Of a stretch of DNA of 28,458 bases, positions 1-8,207 are shown one piece after another. The notes beneath the pieces were generated by a model, which was not told the DNA's origin, did not search any database, and saw only the letters and a list, made by a program, of their open reading frames with translations. The translations under genes were made by a program, and so were the position numbers. This stretch comes from Candidatus Tectimicrobiota bacterium (GTDB lineage Bacteria; UBA8248; JACPRG01), in the NCBI GenBank assembly GCA_016190025.1, contig JACPRG010000061.1:1-28458 (forward strand), read 5' to 3'. Each line of letters starts with the position of its first letter. Within the stretch, counting starts at the first letter, position 1.

Positions 1-40
1 CTCCCCGCCGGATGGACAGGATGGTGGTCGATCGGATCAC
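1..40 (-). CDS. hslV: ATP-dependent protease proteolytic subunit HslV, N-terminal fragment (runs off the left edge)
   Basis: Only 13 codons are in the window. The minus strand reads V-I-R-S-T-T-I-L-S-I-R-R-G from a GTG at 40. HslV proteins begin with a catalytic threonine in a TTI(V/L)S(V/I)RR context, so TTILSIRRG is the expected N-terminus. Four residues precede the first Thr, slightly more than usual, and would be processed off; a start downstream is not available. The GTG overlaps the xerC stop by four bases (GTGA), implying translational coupling. The order topA-trmFO-xerC-hslV(-hslU) is a known conserved arrangement, which supports the call. HslV forms the peptidase core of the HslUV cytoplasmic protease. 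Identification rests on a very short stretch plus context. Confidence 0.8.
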   Translation of the reverse strand, partial: MIRSTTILSIRRG

Positions 41-1080
41 GCCTCGCCCCCTCGCGGCCCCCGGCCGGATTTGCGCGCGCGGACCCCCCGCAGCGGACGG
101 TCCGCTCCGCGGCGCGCCCGGGGATGGGCCTGGTCGTACACGGCGTACAGCCGGTCGATGGCCAGGTGGGTGTACTTCTGCGTCGTGGAGAGGGAGCTGT
201 GCCCGAGGAGCTCCTGGATGTCCCGCAAGTTCGCCCCCGCCTCCAGCAGGTGCGTGGCCATCGAGTGCCGCAGGGTGTGGGGAGAGGCCCGCCCGGCCAG
301 GCCCACCTCCCGCAGGCGATGGGCCAGCAGAGCGCGCACGCCCCGGTCGCTGAGACGCCCCCCCCGGGCGTTGAGGAACAGGGGCCCCTGCGGACCGTCG
401 TTTTGGGGAGAGAGCGTCGGGCGGACCGCCAAGTAGTTGGACAAGGCCGCGACGGCCTTGCCGTTCAGCGGGACGATCCGCTCCTTCGATCCCTTCCCGT
501 GGACCCGCAAGACCTCTTCCCCGAGGTCCAGGGACCCCAGGCTGGCCCCCGCCAGCTCGCTCACCCGGATGCCCGTGGAGTATAGCACTTCCCACATGGC
601 GCGGTCGCGGAGCTCTAGGGCCTTGGCCGTGGCGGCTGCCTGCTTCCCTGGTCTGTCTTTGCTTTGCCGCGTCCGGGAGCCGGGGGCGTCCAGGAGGCGG
701 AAGACGTCGTCCACGGTGAGCATCCGTGGCGCGCGGGCCTCTTTCCTCGGCGTCGGCAGCGACGCCGCCGGGTCCGGGCCGCTGTGGCCCATCCGCCGCG
801 CGCAGCGGAACAGCCCGCGCATGGCGCTCAGCTTGCGGGAGACCGTGGCCGCGCCGTTCTTTCGCTGGTACAGGTGCGCCAGATAGCCCCGGACGCAGAG
901 CCGGTCGATGTCGGCCAGGGCCGGGTCGGGCCGGCCGGCCTTTTGCAAGTAGTCCGCGAAGTCGCGCAGGTCCAGGAGATAGTTCCTCAGGGTGTGGGGC
1001 GAGGCGTTTTTCTCCACGCGCAGGTATCGCTCGAAGGCCCGGACCGCCTCGCTCAGTCGGAGAGGAGGAACTTGCGCCAT
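37..1080 (-). CDS. xerC: Tyrosine recombinase XerC
   Basis: Site-specific recombinase that resolves chromosome dimers at dif together with a partner Xer protein. The 347-residue product has an N-terminal SAM-like core-binding domain (about residues 8-100) and a C-terminal catalytic domain. The full catalytic set is visible: R172 in GIRVSEL, K196 in HGKGSKER, H268 and R271 in SPHTLRHSMATHLLEAGAN, H294 in LLGHSSLSTT and the nucleophile Y303 in QKYTHL. Xer proteins are usually about 300 residues. The extra length here is a Lys/Arg/Gln/Ala-rich insertion at about 132-156 between the two domains and a basic tail after about 318. The ATG start lies inside the end of trmFO (28-base overlap), so the two are co-transcribed. 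XerC rather than XerD is inferred from the trmFO/hslV neighbourhood. Confidence 0.93.
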   Translation of the reverse strand: MAQVPPLRLSEAVRAFERYLRVEKNASPHTLRNYLLDLRDFADYLQKAGRPDPALADIDRLCVRGYLAHLYQRKNGAATVSRKLSAMRGLFRCARRMGHSGPDPAASLPTPRKEARAPRMLTVDDVFRLLDAPGSRTRQSKDRPGKQAAATAKALELRDRAMWEVLYSTGIRVSELAGASLGSLDLGEEVLRVHGKGSKERIVPLNGKAVAALSNYLAVRPTLSPQNDGPQGPLFLNARGGRLSDRGVRALLAHRLREVGLAGRASPHTLRHSMATHLLEAGANLRDIQELLGHSSLSTTQKYTHLAIDRLYAVYDQAHPRARRGADRPLRGVRARKSGRGPRGGEA

Positions 1081-2369
1081 GGTTCCAGGTCTCTCAAGGC
1101 CCGCTCCGCCACCCGGCGGCGCCGGTCTTCTCTGGACCCCTTCCCGGGGGCCGGGGGCAGGAGGCCGTAGTGGATGTTGGCGGGCTGGAAGTCCCGCGGG
1201 TCCGCCTGGGTGATGTATCCCACCAGGGCGCCGAGGGCGGTCGTCGGGGGGGGCGGGGGGAGCGAAAGGCCATGCACGCGGGCCGCGGCGTTCAGCCCCG
1301 CCAAGAGGCCCATGGCGGCCGATTCCAGGTACCCCTCGACGCCGGTGATCTGCCCGGCGATGAAAAGGCGCGGCAGGCCGCGCATCTGAAGACTCGGCGA
1401 GAGGAGTCTCGGGGCGTTCAGGAACGTGTTGCGGTGGACGCTCCCGTATCGGAAGAAGGCCGCCCGCTCGAGCCCCGGAAGCATGTGGAACACCCGCCTT
1501 TGCTCGGGATGGGTGAGCTTGGTCTGGAAGCCCACCATGTTGTAGGCCGAGCCGGCGGCGTTCTCCCGCCGCAACTGGACCACCGCGTGAAACCGGCGCC
1601 CCGTCTTGGGGTCGGCCAGCCCCACCGGCTTCATCGGGCCGAAGGCCAGGGTTTCCTCGCCGCGCTCCGCCAGCACCTCCACGGGCAGGCAGCCCTCGAA
1701 GTATCGGGCCTCCTCGAAGGGGTGGAGGGGGACCTTCTCGGCTTCCACCAGCGCCAGGCGGAACGCCCGGTACTCCTCCTGCGGGAGGCCGAGATTCAGG
1801 TAGCCGTCATCGCCGCCTTTTCCGTACCGGGAGGCGAAGAACGCCCTGTCGTAATCGATGGTCTCCCCGTCCACGATGGGCGAGATGGCGTCATAGAAGT
1901 AAAGATATTCCTCCCGGGCGAGGGCGGCCAGCCCCCGGGCCAGGTCTGTGGAGGTGAGCGGACCGGTGGCGAGGATGACGGGGTCGCCTTCGGGGATGGC
2001 CCGGACCTCCTCCCGGAGGACCGAGATGCGGGGGTGGGAGAGGACCCGCCGGGTCACTTCCTGCGCGAAGCCCTCCCGGTCCACGGCGAGGGCGATCCCC
2101 GCCGGGACCCGGTGGGCGTCGGCCGCCTGGAGGATGAGCGAGCCCAGGACGCGGAGCTCGGCCTTCAGAAGGCCGGAGGCGGTCGCGAGGGAATCCGCCT
2201 TGAGGGAGTTGCTGCAGACGAGCTCCGCCAGGTCGCCGGTCTTGTGGGCCGGCGTGCCGCGGGCGGGGCGCATCTCGTAGAGCGCGACGTCGATCCCCCG
2301 CTCGGCCGCCTGCCAGGCGGCCTCCGCTCCGGCGAAGCCGCCCCCGATGACGATGACCTTCGCGGTCAC
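1053..2369 (-). CDS. trmFO: Methylenetetrahydrofolate--tRNA-(uracil-5-)-methyltransferase TrmFO
   Basis: FAD- and folate-dependent enzyme that makes 5-methyluridine at position 54 of tRNA in the cytoplasm. The start is a GTG at 2369 whose last two bases begin the topA stop (GTGA overlap). The product is 438 residues, normal for the family. The N-terminal Rossmann FAD motif is GGGFAG at 9-14. Two cysteines match the catalytic pair known in Bacillus TrmFO: C52 in ELVCSNSLKADS and C227 in FEGCLPVEVLAERG. Other family motifs seen are FGPMKPVGL and the C-terminal FIAGQITGVEGY. It belongs to the GidA/TrmFO family but is the short form. It sits between topA and xerC, as in many bacteria that use the folate-dependent route instead of TrmA. 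Confidence 0.96.
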   Translation of the reverse strand: MTAKVIVIGGGFAGAEAAWQAAERGIDVALYEMRPARGTPAHKTGDLAELVCSNSLKADSLATASGLLKAELRVLGSLILQAADAHRVPAGIALAVDREGFAQEVTRRVLSHPRISVLREEVRAIPEGDPVILATGPLTSTDLARGLAALAREEYLYFYDAISPIVDGETIDYDRAFFASRYGKGGDDGYLNLGLPQEEYRAFRLALVEAEKVPLHPFEEARYFEGCLPVEVLAERGEETLAFGPMKPVGLADPKTGRRFHAVVQLRRENAAGSAYNMVGFQTKLTHPEQRRVFHMLPGLERAAFFRYGSVHRNTFLNAPRLLSPSLQMRGLPRLFIAGQITGVEGYLESAAMGLLAGLNAAARVHGLSLPPPPPTTALGALVGYITQADPRDFQPANIHYGLLPPAPGKGSREDRRRRVAERALRDLEPWRKFLLSD

Positions 2370-4645
2370 GGCGCCCTTTCCGCGGCGGAGCTCCCCCCGG
2401 TCGCGGGGCTCCCCGCCAGGGTCCCGGCGAGCTCCCCGTCGTCGGGGAGCGGCTCCCGGTGGGAACACCCCTTCTGGGGGCAGCGGAGCTCTTTGCGTTG
2501 GACGGTCAGATAGGGTGACCCGCAGGCGGGACAGCTCTTGGGGTAAGGACGGGCCCAGGACACGAAGTCGCACGCGGGGTAATTGGAGCAGCCGTAAAAG
2601 GGCCGGCCCCTCTTGGAGCGGCGCGTCACGATCTCGCCGTCGCATCCCTCCCGGGGGCAGGAGACGCCGGTGGGCAGGGGCTTGGCGTTCTGGCACTCGG
2701 GGTACCGGGAGCAGGAGAGGAACGGCCCGTGCCGGCCGGTCTTGACGACCATCGCGGCCCCGCACTTCTCGCACCGGATGTCGGTCTCGACTGCGGGCGG
2801 GGCCTCGCGCTTTCCGGTGGACTCTCTGTACCGGCAGTCCGGGTAGTTCGAGCACCCGACGAACATCCCGTACCGGCCGGGCCGCTTCACCAGCTCTCCG
2901 CCGCACTCGGGGCACTGGCGTCCCGTCGGCTCGGGCGCGTTCAGGGTCTTCTCCGCGCCCTTCAGGGCCTTCTCGAAGGAGGAGTAGAAGTCCTCCAGGG
3001 TCCGGGTCCAGCTCTCCTTGCCGTCCTCGATCCGGTCCAGCCGGCTTTCCATCTCGGCGGTGAAGCCCACGTTCATCAGGTCCGGGAAGTTCTTCACCAG
3101 GAGGTTCGACACCATCATCCCCAGGTCGGTCGGATGCATCTGCCGTTTTTCGATCCGCGCGTAGTCCCGGTCGGTCAGGGTGCTGACGATGCCGGCGTAC
3201 GTGCTCGGCCGCCCGATGCCCTTTTCCTCCAGCGCGCGGACCAGGCTGGCCTCGGTGTACCGGGGCGGGGGCTGTGTGAAGTGCTGCTTGGGAACCAGCT
3301 CCTCGCACGCCACGACCTGCCCCTCCTTGAGCGGAGGCAGCGGCGGGAACTCCCGCTTCTCGGCCTCGTCGGTTTCCTCCTCGTAGAGCCGGGTGAAGCC
3401 CGGGAAGAGGAGGACGGAGCCCGTGGCCCGGAAGAGGCACGGCCCGGCGGCGATGTCCACCGAGGTCTGATCGTAGACGGCCGGGTTCATCTGGGAGGCC
3501 ATGAAGCGGTTCCAGATCAGCCGGTAGAGGGCGAGCTGGTCCTTGGTCAGGAACCCTTTCAGCGAGTCGGGCGTGCGCGCCGCCGAGGTGGGCCGGACGG
3601 CCTCGTGGGCGTCCTGGGCCCCTTTCTTCGACGGGTAGACCTGGGGCTGGGCCGGCAGGTAGTCCTTGCCGTATTCCTTGCCGATGAACCGCCTCGCCTC
3701 GTCCAGGGCCTCCTGGGCGATCCGGGTGGAGTCCGTCCGCATGTAGGTGATGAGCCCCGTCGCGCCCTCCTCGCCGGCCTCGAGGCCCTCGTAGAGCTGC
3801 TGGGCGAGGGCCATGGTTTTCTTGGCGGTGAAGCGTAGGCGGCGGGAGGCCTCCTGCTGGAGGGTCGAGGTGATGAACGGGGGGACGGGCTTTCGCCGCC
3901 GGTTTTTCCGCTCCACCTTGGAGACCCGGTACTCGGACCCCGCCAGGGCCGCCAGGATCGCGTCGGCCTTCTCCCCGGTGGGGATTTCGGCCTTCTGGCC
4001 GTGGACCTGGTGGAGTGCGGCGCCGAAGGCCGGAGGCTCCTCCGCGGACAGGCGGGCGGTGATGCTCCAGTACTCTTCGGGCGCGAAGGTCTGGATTTCG
4101 TGCTCGCGGTCGCACAGGAGGCGGAGGGCGACCGACTGGACGCGCCCGGCGCTCAGCCCCCAGTTGCGGAGCCGACGACCCAGGAGTGGGCTCAGCTTGT
4201 AGCCCACCAGCCGGTCCAGGACCCGGCGGGCCTGCTGGGCGTCCACCTTGTTCTGGTCGATCTGGCCGGGGTGCTCGACAGCCCGCCTCACGGCCTGCTG
4301 GGTGATCTCGTTGAACGTGATCCGGTAGATCTTGCCCCGGGCGACGGGGGCGATCTCCTGGTGGATGTGCCAGGCGATGGCCTCCCCTTCCCGGTCGGGG
4401 TCGGGGGCCAGGTAGATGGTGTCGCTCTTGGCCGCCGCAGCCTTGAGCCCGCTCAGGACCTTGCGCTTGCCCTCGATGATGGTGTACTCGGGGGCGAAGT
4501 CGTTTTCGATGTCCACCCCCAGCCGGTTGGGCGGGAGGTCCTTGAGGTGCCCCACCGAGGCCGCCACCCGGTACTGGTCCTTCAGGAACTTCTTGAGGGT
4601 GGACGCCTTGGCGGGAGACTCGACAATAACGAGGGTCTGGGTCAT
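2366..4645 (-). CDS. topA: DNA topoisomerase I (type IA) with four C-terminal zinc ribbons
   Basis: Relaxes negatively supercoiled DNA through a 5'-phosphotyrosine intermediate. The ATG at 4645 gives MTQTLVIVESPAKA, the standard start, and a 759-residue protein; the open frame continues upstream into smg but that part is not topA. The Toprim domain shows E9 (VESPAK) and DPDREGEA (D82, D84). The catalytic tyrosine is Y301 in GLITYMRTDST. After the core come three clear CxxC...C(S)xYPxC ribbons, plus a fourth degenerate CPACG...CPQKGC ribbon at the C-terminus, so the zinc tail is complete. It starts two bases after the smg stop and overlaps trmFO by four bases, so it is translationally coupled on both sides. 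Confidence 0.97.
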   Translation of the reverse strand: MTQTLVIVESPAKASTLKKFLKDQYRVAASVGHLKDLPPNRLGVDIENDFAPEYTIIEGKRKVLSGLKAAAAKSDTIYLAPDPDREGEAIAWHIHQEIAPVARGKIYRITFNEITQQAVRRAVEHPGQIDQNKVDAQQARRVLDRLVGYKLSPLLGRRLRNWGLSAGRVQSVALRLLCDREHEIQTFAPEEYWSITARLSAEEPPAFGAALHQVHGQKAEIPTGEKADAILAALAGSEYRVSKVERKNRRRKPVPPFITSTLQQEASRRLRFTAKKTMALAQQLYEGLEAGEEGATGLITYMRTDSTRIAQEALDEARRFIGKEYGKDYLPAQPQVYPSKKGAQDAHEAVRPTSAARTPDSLKGFLTKDQLALYRLIWNRFMASQMNPAVYDQTSVDIAAGPCLFRATGSVLLFPGFTRLYEEETDEAEKREFPPLPPLKEGQVVACEELVPKQHFTQPPPRYTEASLVRALEEKGIGRPSTYAGIVSTLTDRDYARIEKRQMHPTDLGMMVSNLLVKNFPDLMNVGFTAEMESRLDRIEDGKESWTRTLEDFYSSFEKALKGAEKTLNAPEPTGRQCPECGGELVKRPGRYGMFVGCSNYPDCRYRESTGKREAPPAVETDIRCEKCGAAMVVKTGRHGPFLSCSRYPECQNAKPLPTGVSCPREGCDGEIVTRRSKRGRPFYGCSNYPACDFVSWARPYPKSCPACGSPYLTVQRKELRCPQKGCSHREPLPDDGELAGTLAGSPATGGSSAAERAP

Positions 4646-4647
4646 GG

Positions 4648-5121
4648 TCAGTTCAGAAAGCTCTTGTGCTCGGACTGGAGAAACCGGATGAGGTCGGTCT
4701 GCCAGAGCCTCTGGGAGCGGTGGAAGGCGACCAGCAGCGCCAGCGCCCGGATGTCGTCGCGGGTGATCTCGTTCTCCACCAGGCTGAGGGCCCGCTGGAT
4801 GACCTCTTCCCGCATGCTCTCGTCCATCAGCCCGATCTGCTGGAGGTGAAGCAGATAGCCGTAGGCCTCCGGGGCGAAGGCCAGGCGCTCCTCGTCGCTC
4901 AGGATGCGCAGGGCCGTCCCCGACCCTCCCCCCTCGAGGGCGCCGCTCTCCCCCCCTGGGGCGAAGTGATGCAGCCACTGAAGCGCCTCCGAGATCTCGT
5001 CCGCCTCGAAACCGTGCGCGCGCAGCAGGTCGGCCATCTCCGGCTCGTAGAAAGAGAGGCTGCTCTCCTTCAGGAGGTGCTCGACGATGAGATTCACCAT
5101 GTGGAACATGCGTTCACGCAT
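4648..5121 (-). CDS. smg: Smg family protein (DUF494)
   Basis: A 157-residue acidic, mostly helical protein of the DUF494/Smg family. Its molecular function is not established; it is nearly always encoded beside dprA and topA, exactly as here. Visible family features are the N-terminal helix NLIVEHLL, a Leu/Glu-rich first half (FYEPEMADLLRAHGFEADEI), a Gly/Ser-rich linker at about 55-67 and the LxxEEITRDDIRALALLV-type segment near the C-terminus (written NEITRDDIRALALLV). The chosen start is the ATG at 5121, preceded by GGGAGAG nine bases upstream; internal ATGs four and seven codons in are possible alternatives. There is a 42-base gap to dprA and two bases to topA. Confidence 0.9.
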   Translation of the reverse strand: MRERMFHMVNLIVEHLLKESSLSFYEPEMADLLRAHGFEADEISEALQWLHHFAPGGESGALEGGGSGTALRILSDEERLAFAPEAYGYLLHLQQIGLMDESMREEVIQRALSLVENEITRDDIRALALLVAFHRSQRLWQTDLIRFLQSEHKSFLN

Positions 5122-5163
5122 CGATGGAGACTCTCCCGGTTCGTTTCCTCGCGGGTTCCGCTC

Positions 5164-6264
5164 TCAGGCTCTTGCAAACACCTTGCCGGGATATTGCCGG
5201 ATGAGGCCCTTGAGCTCGAGCGCCACCAGCGCCCCGGAGACGTCCGCAGGGCTCAGGCGGCTCTCCTCGATCAACTGGTCGATGTGCTTGTCGTCCTCGG
5301 CCACGAGGCCGAAGACCTTCGCCTCGGCGCCCGCCAAGAACGGCTCCGCCGCCTTCTCTGCCGGGGGCCTCAGGCGGGAAAGGGCGTCGGCGGGCAACTC
5401 CGCGACGATGTCCTCCGCCGTTTCCACCAGCGCGGCCCCCTCCCGGATGAGGCGGTGTGCGCCGCCGCTCTTTTCCGAATCGGCGCGGCCCGGCACGGCG
5501 AACACCTCCCGCCCCTGCTCCGCCGCCAGGCGCGCCGTGATCAGGGCGCCGCTCTGGACGGCCGCCTCCACGACGACGGTCCCCAGCGCCCAGCCGCAGA
5601 TGATGCGGTTGCGCTGGGGGAAGTGGCGGGCCAGGGGCGGGTCCTCCAGGGGCCGCTCGGAGACGACCGCGCCTTTGCGGACGATGGCCTCCTGGAGCCC
5701 GGCCGCCTCGGGCGGGTAGACCCTGGAAAGCCCGCAACCGGCCACCGCCACGGTCCTCCCGTCGGCCTCCAGGGCGCCTTCGTGGGCGGCCGCGTCGATC
5801 CCCCGGGCCATGCCGCTGACCACGGTGAAGCCCCGCTCCGCCAGCGCCCGGCCGAGGGACCGGGCCATCCGCCGGCCGTAGCTCGTCGGGTGGCGCGTCC
5901 CCACGACGGCGATGGACAGGCGCTCGTCGGGGAGGAGGCGCCCCAGGACGCAGAGGACCGGCGGCGGGTCGAAGATTTCCCGGAGGGGGGCGGGGTATCC
6001 CTCGTCCTCGAACGTCAGGATGGAGACCCCGAGCGCTTCCGCGCGCCGGAGCTCGGCCCGGAGGGCGTCTTCCCAGGGGAAGGACGCCAGCCGCGTCGCC
6101 GGCTTGGGGCCCAGTCCGCCGAGGTGCTGCAGCTCCTCGGCGCCCGCCCGGAGGACCTCACGGGGGCCGCCGAAGGCCAGGCTCAGGCTTCGCACCTGAC
6201 CGGAGGAAAGGCCCGGCACCAGGTTGAGCGCGATCCACGCCTCTCGCCTTTCCAGGTCCGCCAC
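5164..6264 (-). CDS. dprA: DNA-processing protein DprA (Smf)
   Basis: Rossmann-fold single-stranded DNA binder that loads RecA on incoming DNA during natural transformation. The core motifs are present: VVGTRHPTSYG, VVSGMARGIDAAAHEGAL, VAGCGLSRVYPPE, FPQRNRIICG, SGALITARLAAEQGREVFAVPG, then a C-terminal winged-helix-like segment (about 300-366). A helix-hairpin-helix-like stretch with LGGLGPKPA lies near the N-terminus. I chose the GTG at 6264 because GGAGGG stands five bases before it and gives 366 residues, typical of the family. The frame is open up to a GTG at 6402 that overlaps the rng stop, but those extra 46 residues are low-complexity and would be cut by the promoter at 6355-6384. Stop codon is 42 bases before smg. 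Confidence 0.95.
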   Translation of the reverse strand: MADLERREAWIALNLVPGLSSGQVRSLSLAFGGPREVLRAGAEELQHLGGLGPKPATRLASFPWEDALRAELRRAEALGVSILTFEDEGYPAPLREIFDPPPVLCVLGRLLPDERLSIAVVGTRHPTSYGRRMARSLGRALAERGFTVVSGMARGIDAAAHEGALEADGRTVAVAGCGLSRVYPPEAAGLQEAIVRKGAVVSERPLEDPPLARHFPQRNRIICGWALGTVVVEAAVQSGALITARLAAEQGREVFAVPGRADSEKSGGAHRLIREGAALVETAEDIVAELPADALSRLRPPAEKAAEPFLAGAEAKVFGLVAEDDKHIDQLIEESRLSPADVSGALVALELKGLIRQYPGKVFARA

Positions 6265-6354
6265 CCTTTCCCTCCGTTCCGACGCCTTTTGCGTCGCGAG
6301 GGCCCGCCCCGGCCGGCCCCGCCGGGGTTCGGGGGTCTCGGGAGAATCGGCGAC

Positions 6355-6384
6355 TATATATAAGGGGAGCTTCCGGGGTGTCAA
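6355..6384 (-). promoter_or_regulatory. Sigma-70-type promoter candidate for dprA-smg-topA-trmFO-xerC-hslV
   Basis: On the minus strand a perfect -35 TTGACA (6384-6379) is followed after 16-18 bases by TATATA (within 6362-6355). It lies just after the rng stop (6399) and about 90 bases before the chosen dprA start, so it would drive the downstream housekeeping operon independently of rng. AT-rich TTATATATAG stands out in otherwise very GC-rich DNA. Predicted by eye, no experimental support. Confidence 0.6.
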
Positions 6385-6398
6385 GCAGGCCCGCGCCC

Positions 6399-7916
6399 TC
6401 ACAGGGGCAAGACCTCGAATCCTTCCTGGTGGAGGTCTTTGTCCGCCTTGACGACGACCTTGACGCCCAGCTCCCTCTCGATGCGCTCCAGGTGAGCGCT
6501 CTCGTCCTCCAGGAGCAGGCCCGCGACCGAGGGGTGGGCGTTGACCTTGAGCTTGTCGGCCTTCAGGTCATGGGAGCGCACCCTTCGGATCTCCCGGAGG
6601 ATCTCGTAGCACACCGTCTTGGTGGATTTGATGATCCCCCGGCCGTCACAGTAAGGGCAGGGCTGGCACAGGATGCGGCTGAGGCTTTCGCGGACCCGCT
6701 TGCGGGTCATCTCCACCAGCCCCATCTCGGAGATCTTGAGGATCTTCGTCCGGGAGCGATCGGCCCTGAGCTCCTGGGCCAGGGCCTCGAAGACCTTTTC
6801 CTTGTTCTCCTCCCGCTCCATGTCGATGAAGTCGAGGATGATGATCCCGCCGATGTTGCGCAGCCGGATCTGGTAGACGATCTCCCGGACGGCCTCCAGG
6901 TTCGTCTTGAGGATGGTCTCCTCGGGGTCGCGCTTGCCCACGAACCGGCCGGTGTTCACGTCGATGCTGACCAGGGCCTCGGTCTGGTCGATGACGATGT
7001 AGCCCCCCGACTTGAGCCACACGCGCCGGCCCAGGGCGCGCTCGATCTCCAGCTCCACCCCGCAGGCGTCGAAGATGGGCTCCCGGCCCTCGTGCTGGGC
7101 GATGCGCGGCGCCAGGTGGGGATAGAAGCTCTGGACGAATTCCAGGGTCTCCCGGAAGACCTCCGGGTCGTCGATGACCATCCGCTCGATGTCCTCGGTG
7201 AACATGTCCCGGACCATCCGGAGGACCAGATTCAGCTCGTCGTGGATGAGGGCGGGGGCCGAGGCGCGCTCCACCTCCTCCCGGGTCCGCCCCCACAGGG
7301 TGGTGAGGAAGCGGATGTCGCTCTCGAATTCGGCCTCGGAGACGCCCTCGCTGACGGTCCGGACGATGTATCCCCCTCCGTCCTGCCGCAGGCGCCGGAT
7401 CAGCTTCTTGAGGCGCTTTCGCTCCCCCTCCTCCTCGATCCTCCGCGACACGCCGATCTGGTCCACCGTGGGCATGTAGACCAGGTAGCGGCCGGGAAGG
7501 GAGATGTAGGAGGTCAGGCGGCAGCCCTTGGTCCCGATGGGCTCTTTGGTGACCTGGACCATCACCTCCTGCCCGGCGCGCAGGAGGTCCTCGATGGGTT
7601 TCGAGGGCGTCCGGCGGCTTCGCTCCCGCCGCTCAAACTCGATCTCCAGGTCTTCCCCTTGGTCCAGGAAGGAGTCGAGGTTGCTCCGCCCCGCGTCCAC
7701 GTCCGAAACGTACAGAAAGCCCGCCCGGTCCAGGCCGATGTCCACGAAGGCCGCCTGCATGCCCGGCAGGACCTTGGTCACCTTGCCCTTGTAGATGTTG
7801 CCGACGATCCCCTCGTCCTGCTTGCGCTCGATGTAGAGCTCGGTGACGACGTTGTTTTCCAGCAGAGCGACCCGGGTTTCCTGGGGCTCGACGTTGATGA
7901 TGAGTTGAGAAGACAT
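6399..7916 (-). CDS. rng: Ribonuclease G (RNase E/G family)
   Basis: Endoribonuclease for 16S rRNA 5' maturation and mRNA decay. The 505-residue protein has the RNase G/E core without the long disordered tail of RNase E. An N-terminal S1 domain (about 35-125, IVGNIYKGKV...AAFVDIG) precedes the DNase I-like catalytic domain. The Mg-binding aspartates are D319 (SIDVNTGRF) and D362 (ILDFIDMEREENKEK). The zinc-link CxPCPYCDG at 417-424 is present. The start ATG at 7916 gives MSSQLIINVEPQETR, matching family N-termini; no strong Shine-Dalgarno is visible. It follows rodA by 291 bp, an arrangement seen in other bacteria, and has its own promoter candidate and long leader. Confidence 0.95.
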   Translation of the reverse strand: MSSQLIINVEPQETRVALLENNVVTELYIERKQDEGIVGNIYKGKVTKVLPGMQAAFVDIGLDRAGFLYVSDVDAGRSNLDSFLDQGEDLEIEFERRERSRRTPSKPIEDLLRAGQEVMVQVTKEPIGTKGCRLTSYISLPGRYLVYMPTVDQIGVSRRIEEEGERKRLKKLIRRLRQDGGGYIVRTVSEGVSEAEFESDIRFLTTLWGRTREEVERASAPALIHDELNLVLRMVRDMFTEDIERMVIDDPEVFRETLEFVQSFYPHLAPRIAQHEGREPIFDACGVELEIERALGRRVWLKSGGYIVIDQTEALVSIDVNTGRFVGKRDPEETILKTNLEAVREIVYQIRLRNIGGIIILDFIDMEREENKEKVFEALAQELRADRSRTKILKISEMGLVEMTRKRVRESLSRILCQPCPYCDGRGIIKSTKTVCYEILREIRRVRSHDLKADKLKVNAHPSVAGLLLEDESAHLERIERELGVKVVVKADKDLHQEGFEVLPL

Positions 7917-8207
7917 GGCAGAAGGCCGATGAATGGAAAGGGTGAGCCGACTCCCTCGGGACGCCCGGGCCGGGGACTGGCCCGGGGCGGACGGCTCCCG
8001 CCCGAAGGGCGGATCACGCAAAGGGTTTCCATCTCCCGGAGCGGCGCGGGGAGATCCCCCCTCTCTGGAGCCTCGACGGCGCCGCCGCGCGGCGCCCCAC
8101 CTGCGAATTTCCCCAAGCGACTGATGCCCCCAAGAAAACTTTAATCCTTCTCCGGTAATTGTCAAGAAACGCCCGGCGGGGGCCGGCGGCACGAGGGGAG
8201 GCGGCCC
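7917..8207 (-). other. rng leader / rodA-rng intergenic region
   Basis: No gene is visible in this 291-base stretch. It holds a good promoter (8138-8165) and about 215 bases of predicted 5' untranslated leader for rng. Long leaders that allow autoregulation are known for E. coli rne; whether this one works that way is inference. A short GC stem (CCGGC/GCCGG) followed by TTTCTT near 8166-8190 on the minus strand could be a weak terminator after rodA. Confidence 0.5.
8138..8165 (-). promoter_or_regulatory. Sigma-70-type promoter candidate for rng
   Basis: Minus strand TTGACA (8165-8160), 16-base spacer, TAAAGT (8143-8138, four of six matches to TATAAT). It lies downstream of the rodA stop and upstream of rng with no other open frame between, in a locally AT-richer patch. 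Confidence 0.6.

Noticed and set aside
726..2513. Long plus-strand open frame (595 codons) opposite xerC and trmFO
   Set aside because: It is antisense to two genes with complete motifs; Arg/Gly/Pro-rich translation typical of a GC-rich shadow frame, with no domain.
4666..8144. Two long plus-strand frames opposite smg/dprA and rng
   Set aside because: Both mirror well-supported minus-strand genes and show only Leu/Gly/Asp/Val-rich composition without motifs.
8166..8195. Intrinsic terminator after rodA
   Set aside because: The stem is only about five base pairs and the T-run is interrupted, overlapping the rng -35 region; too weak to annotate as a feature.
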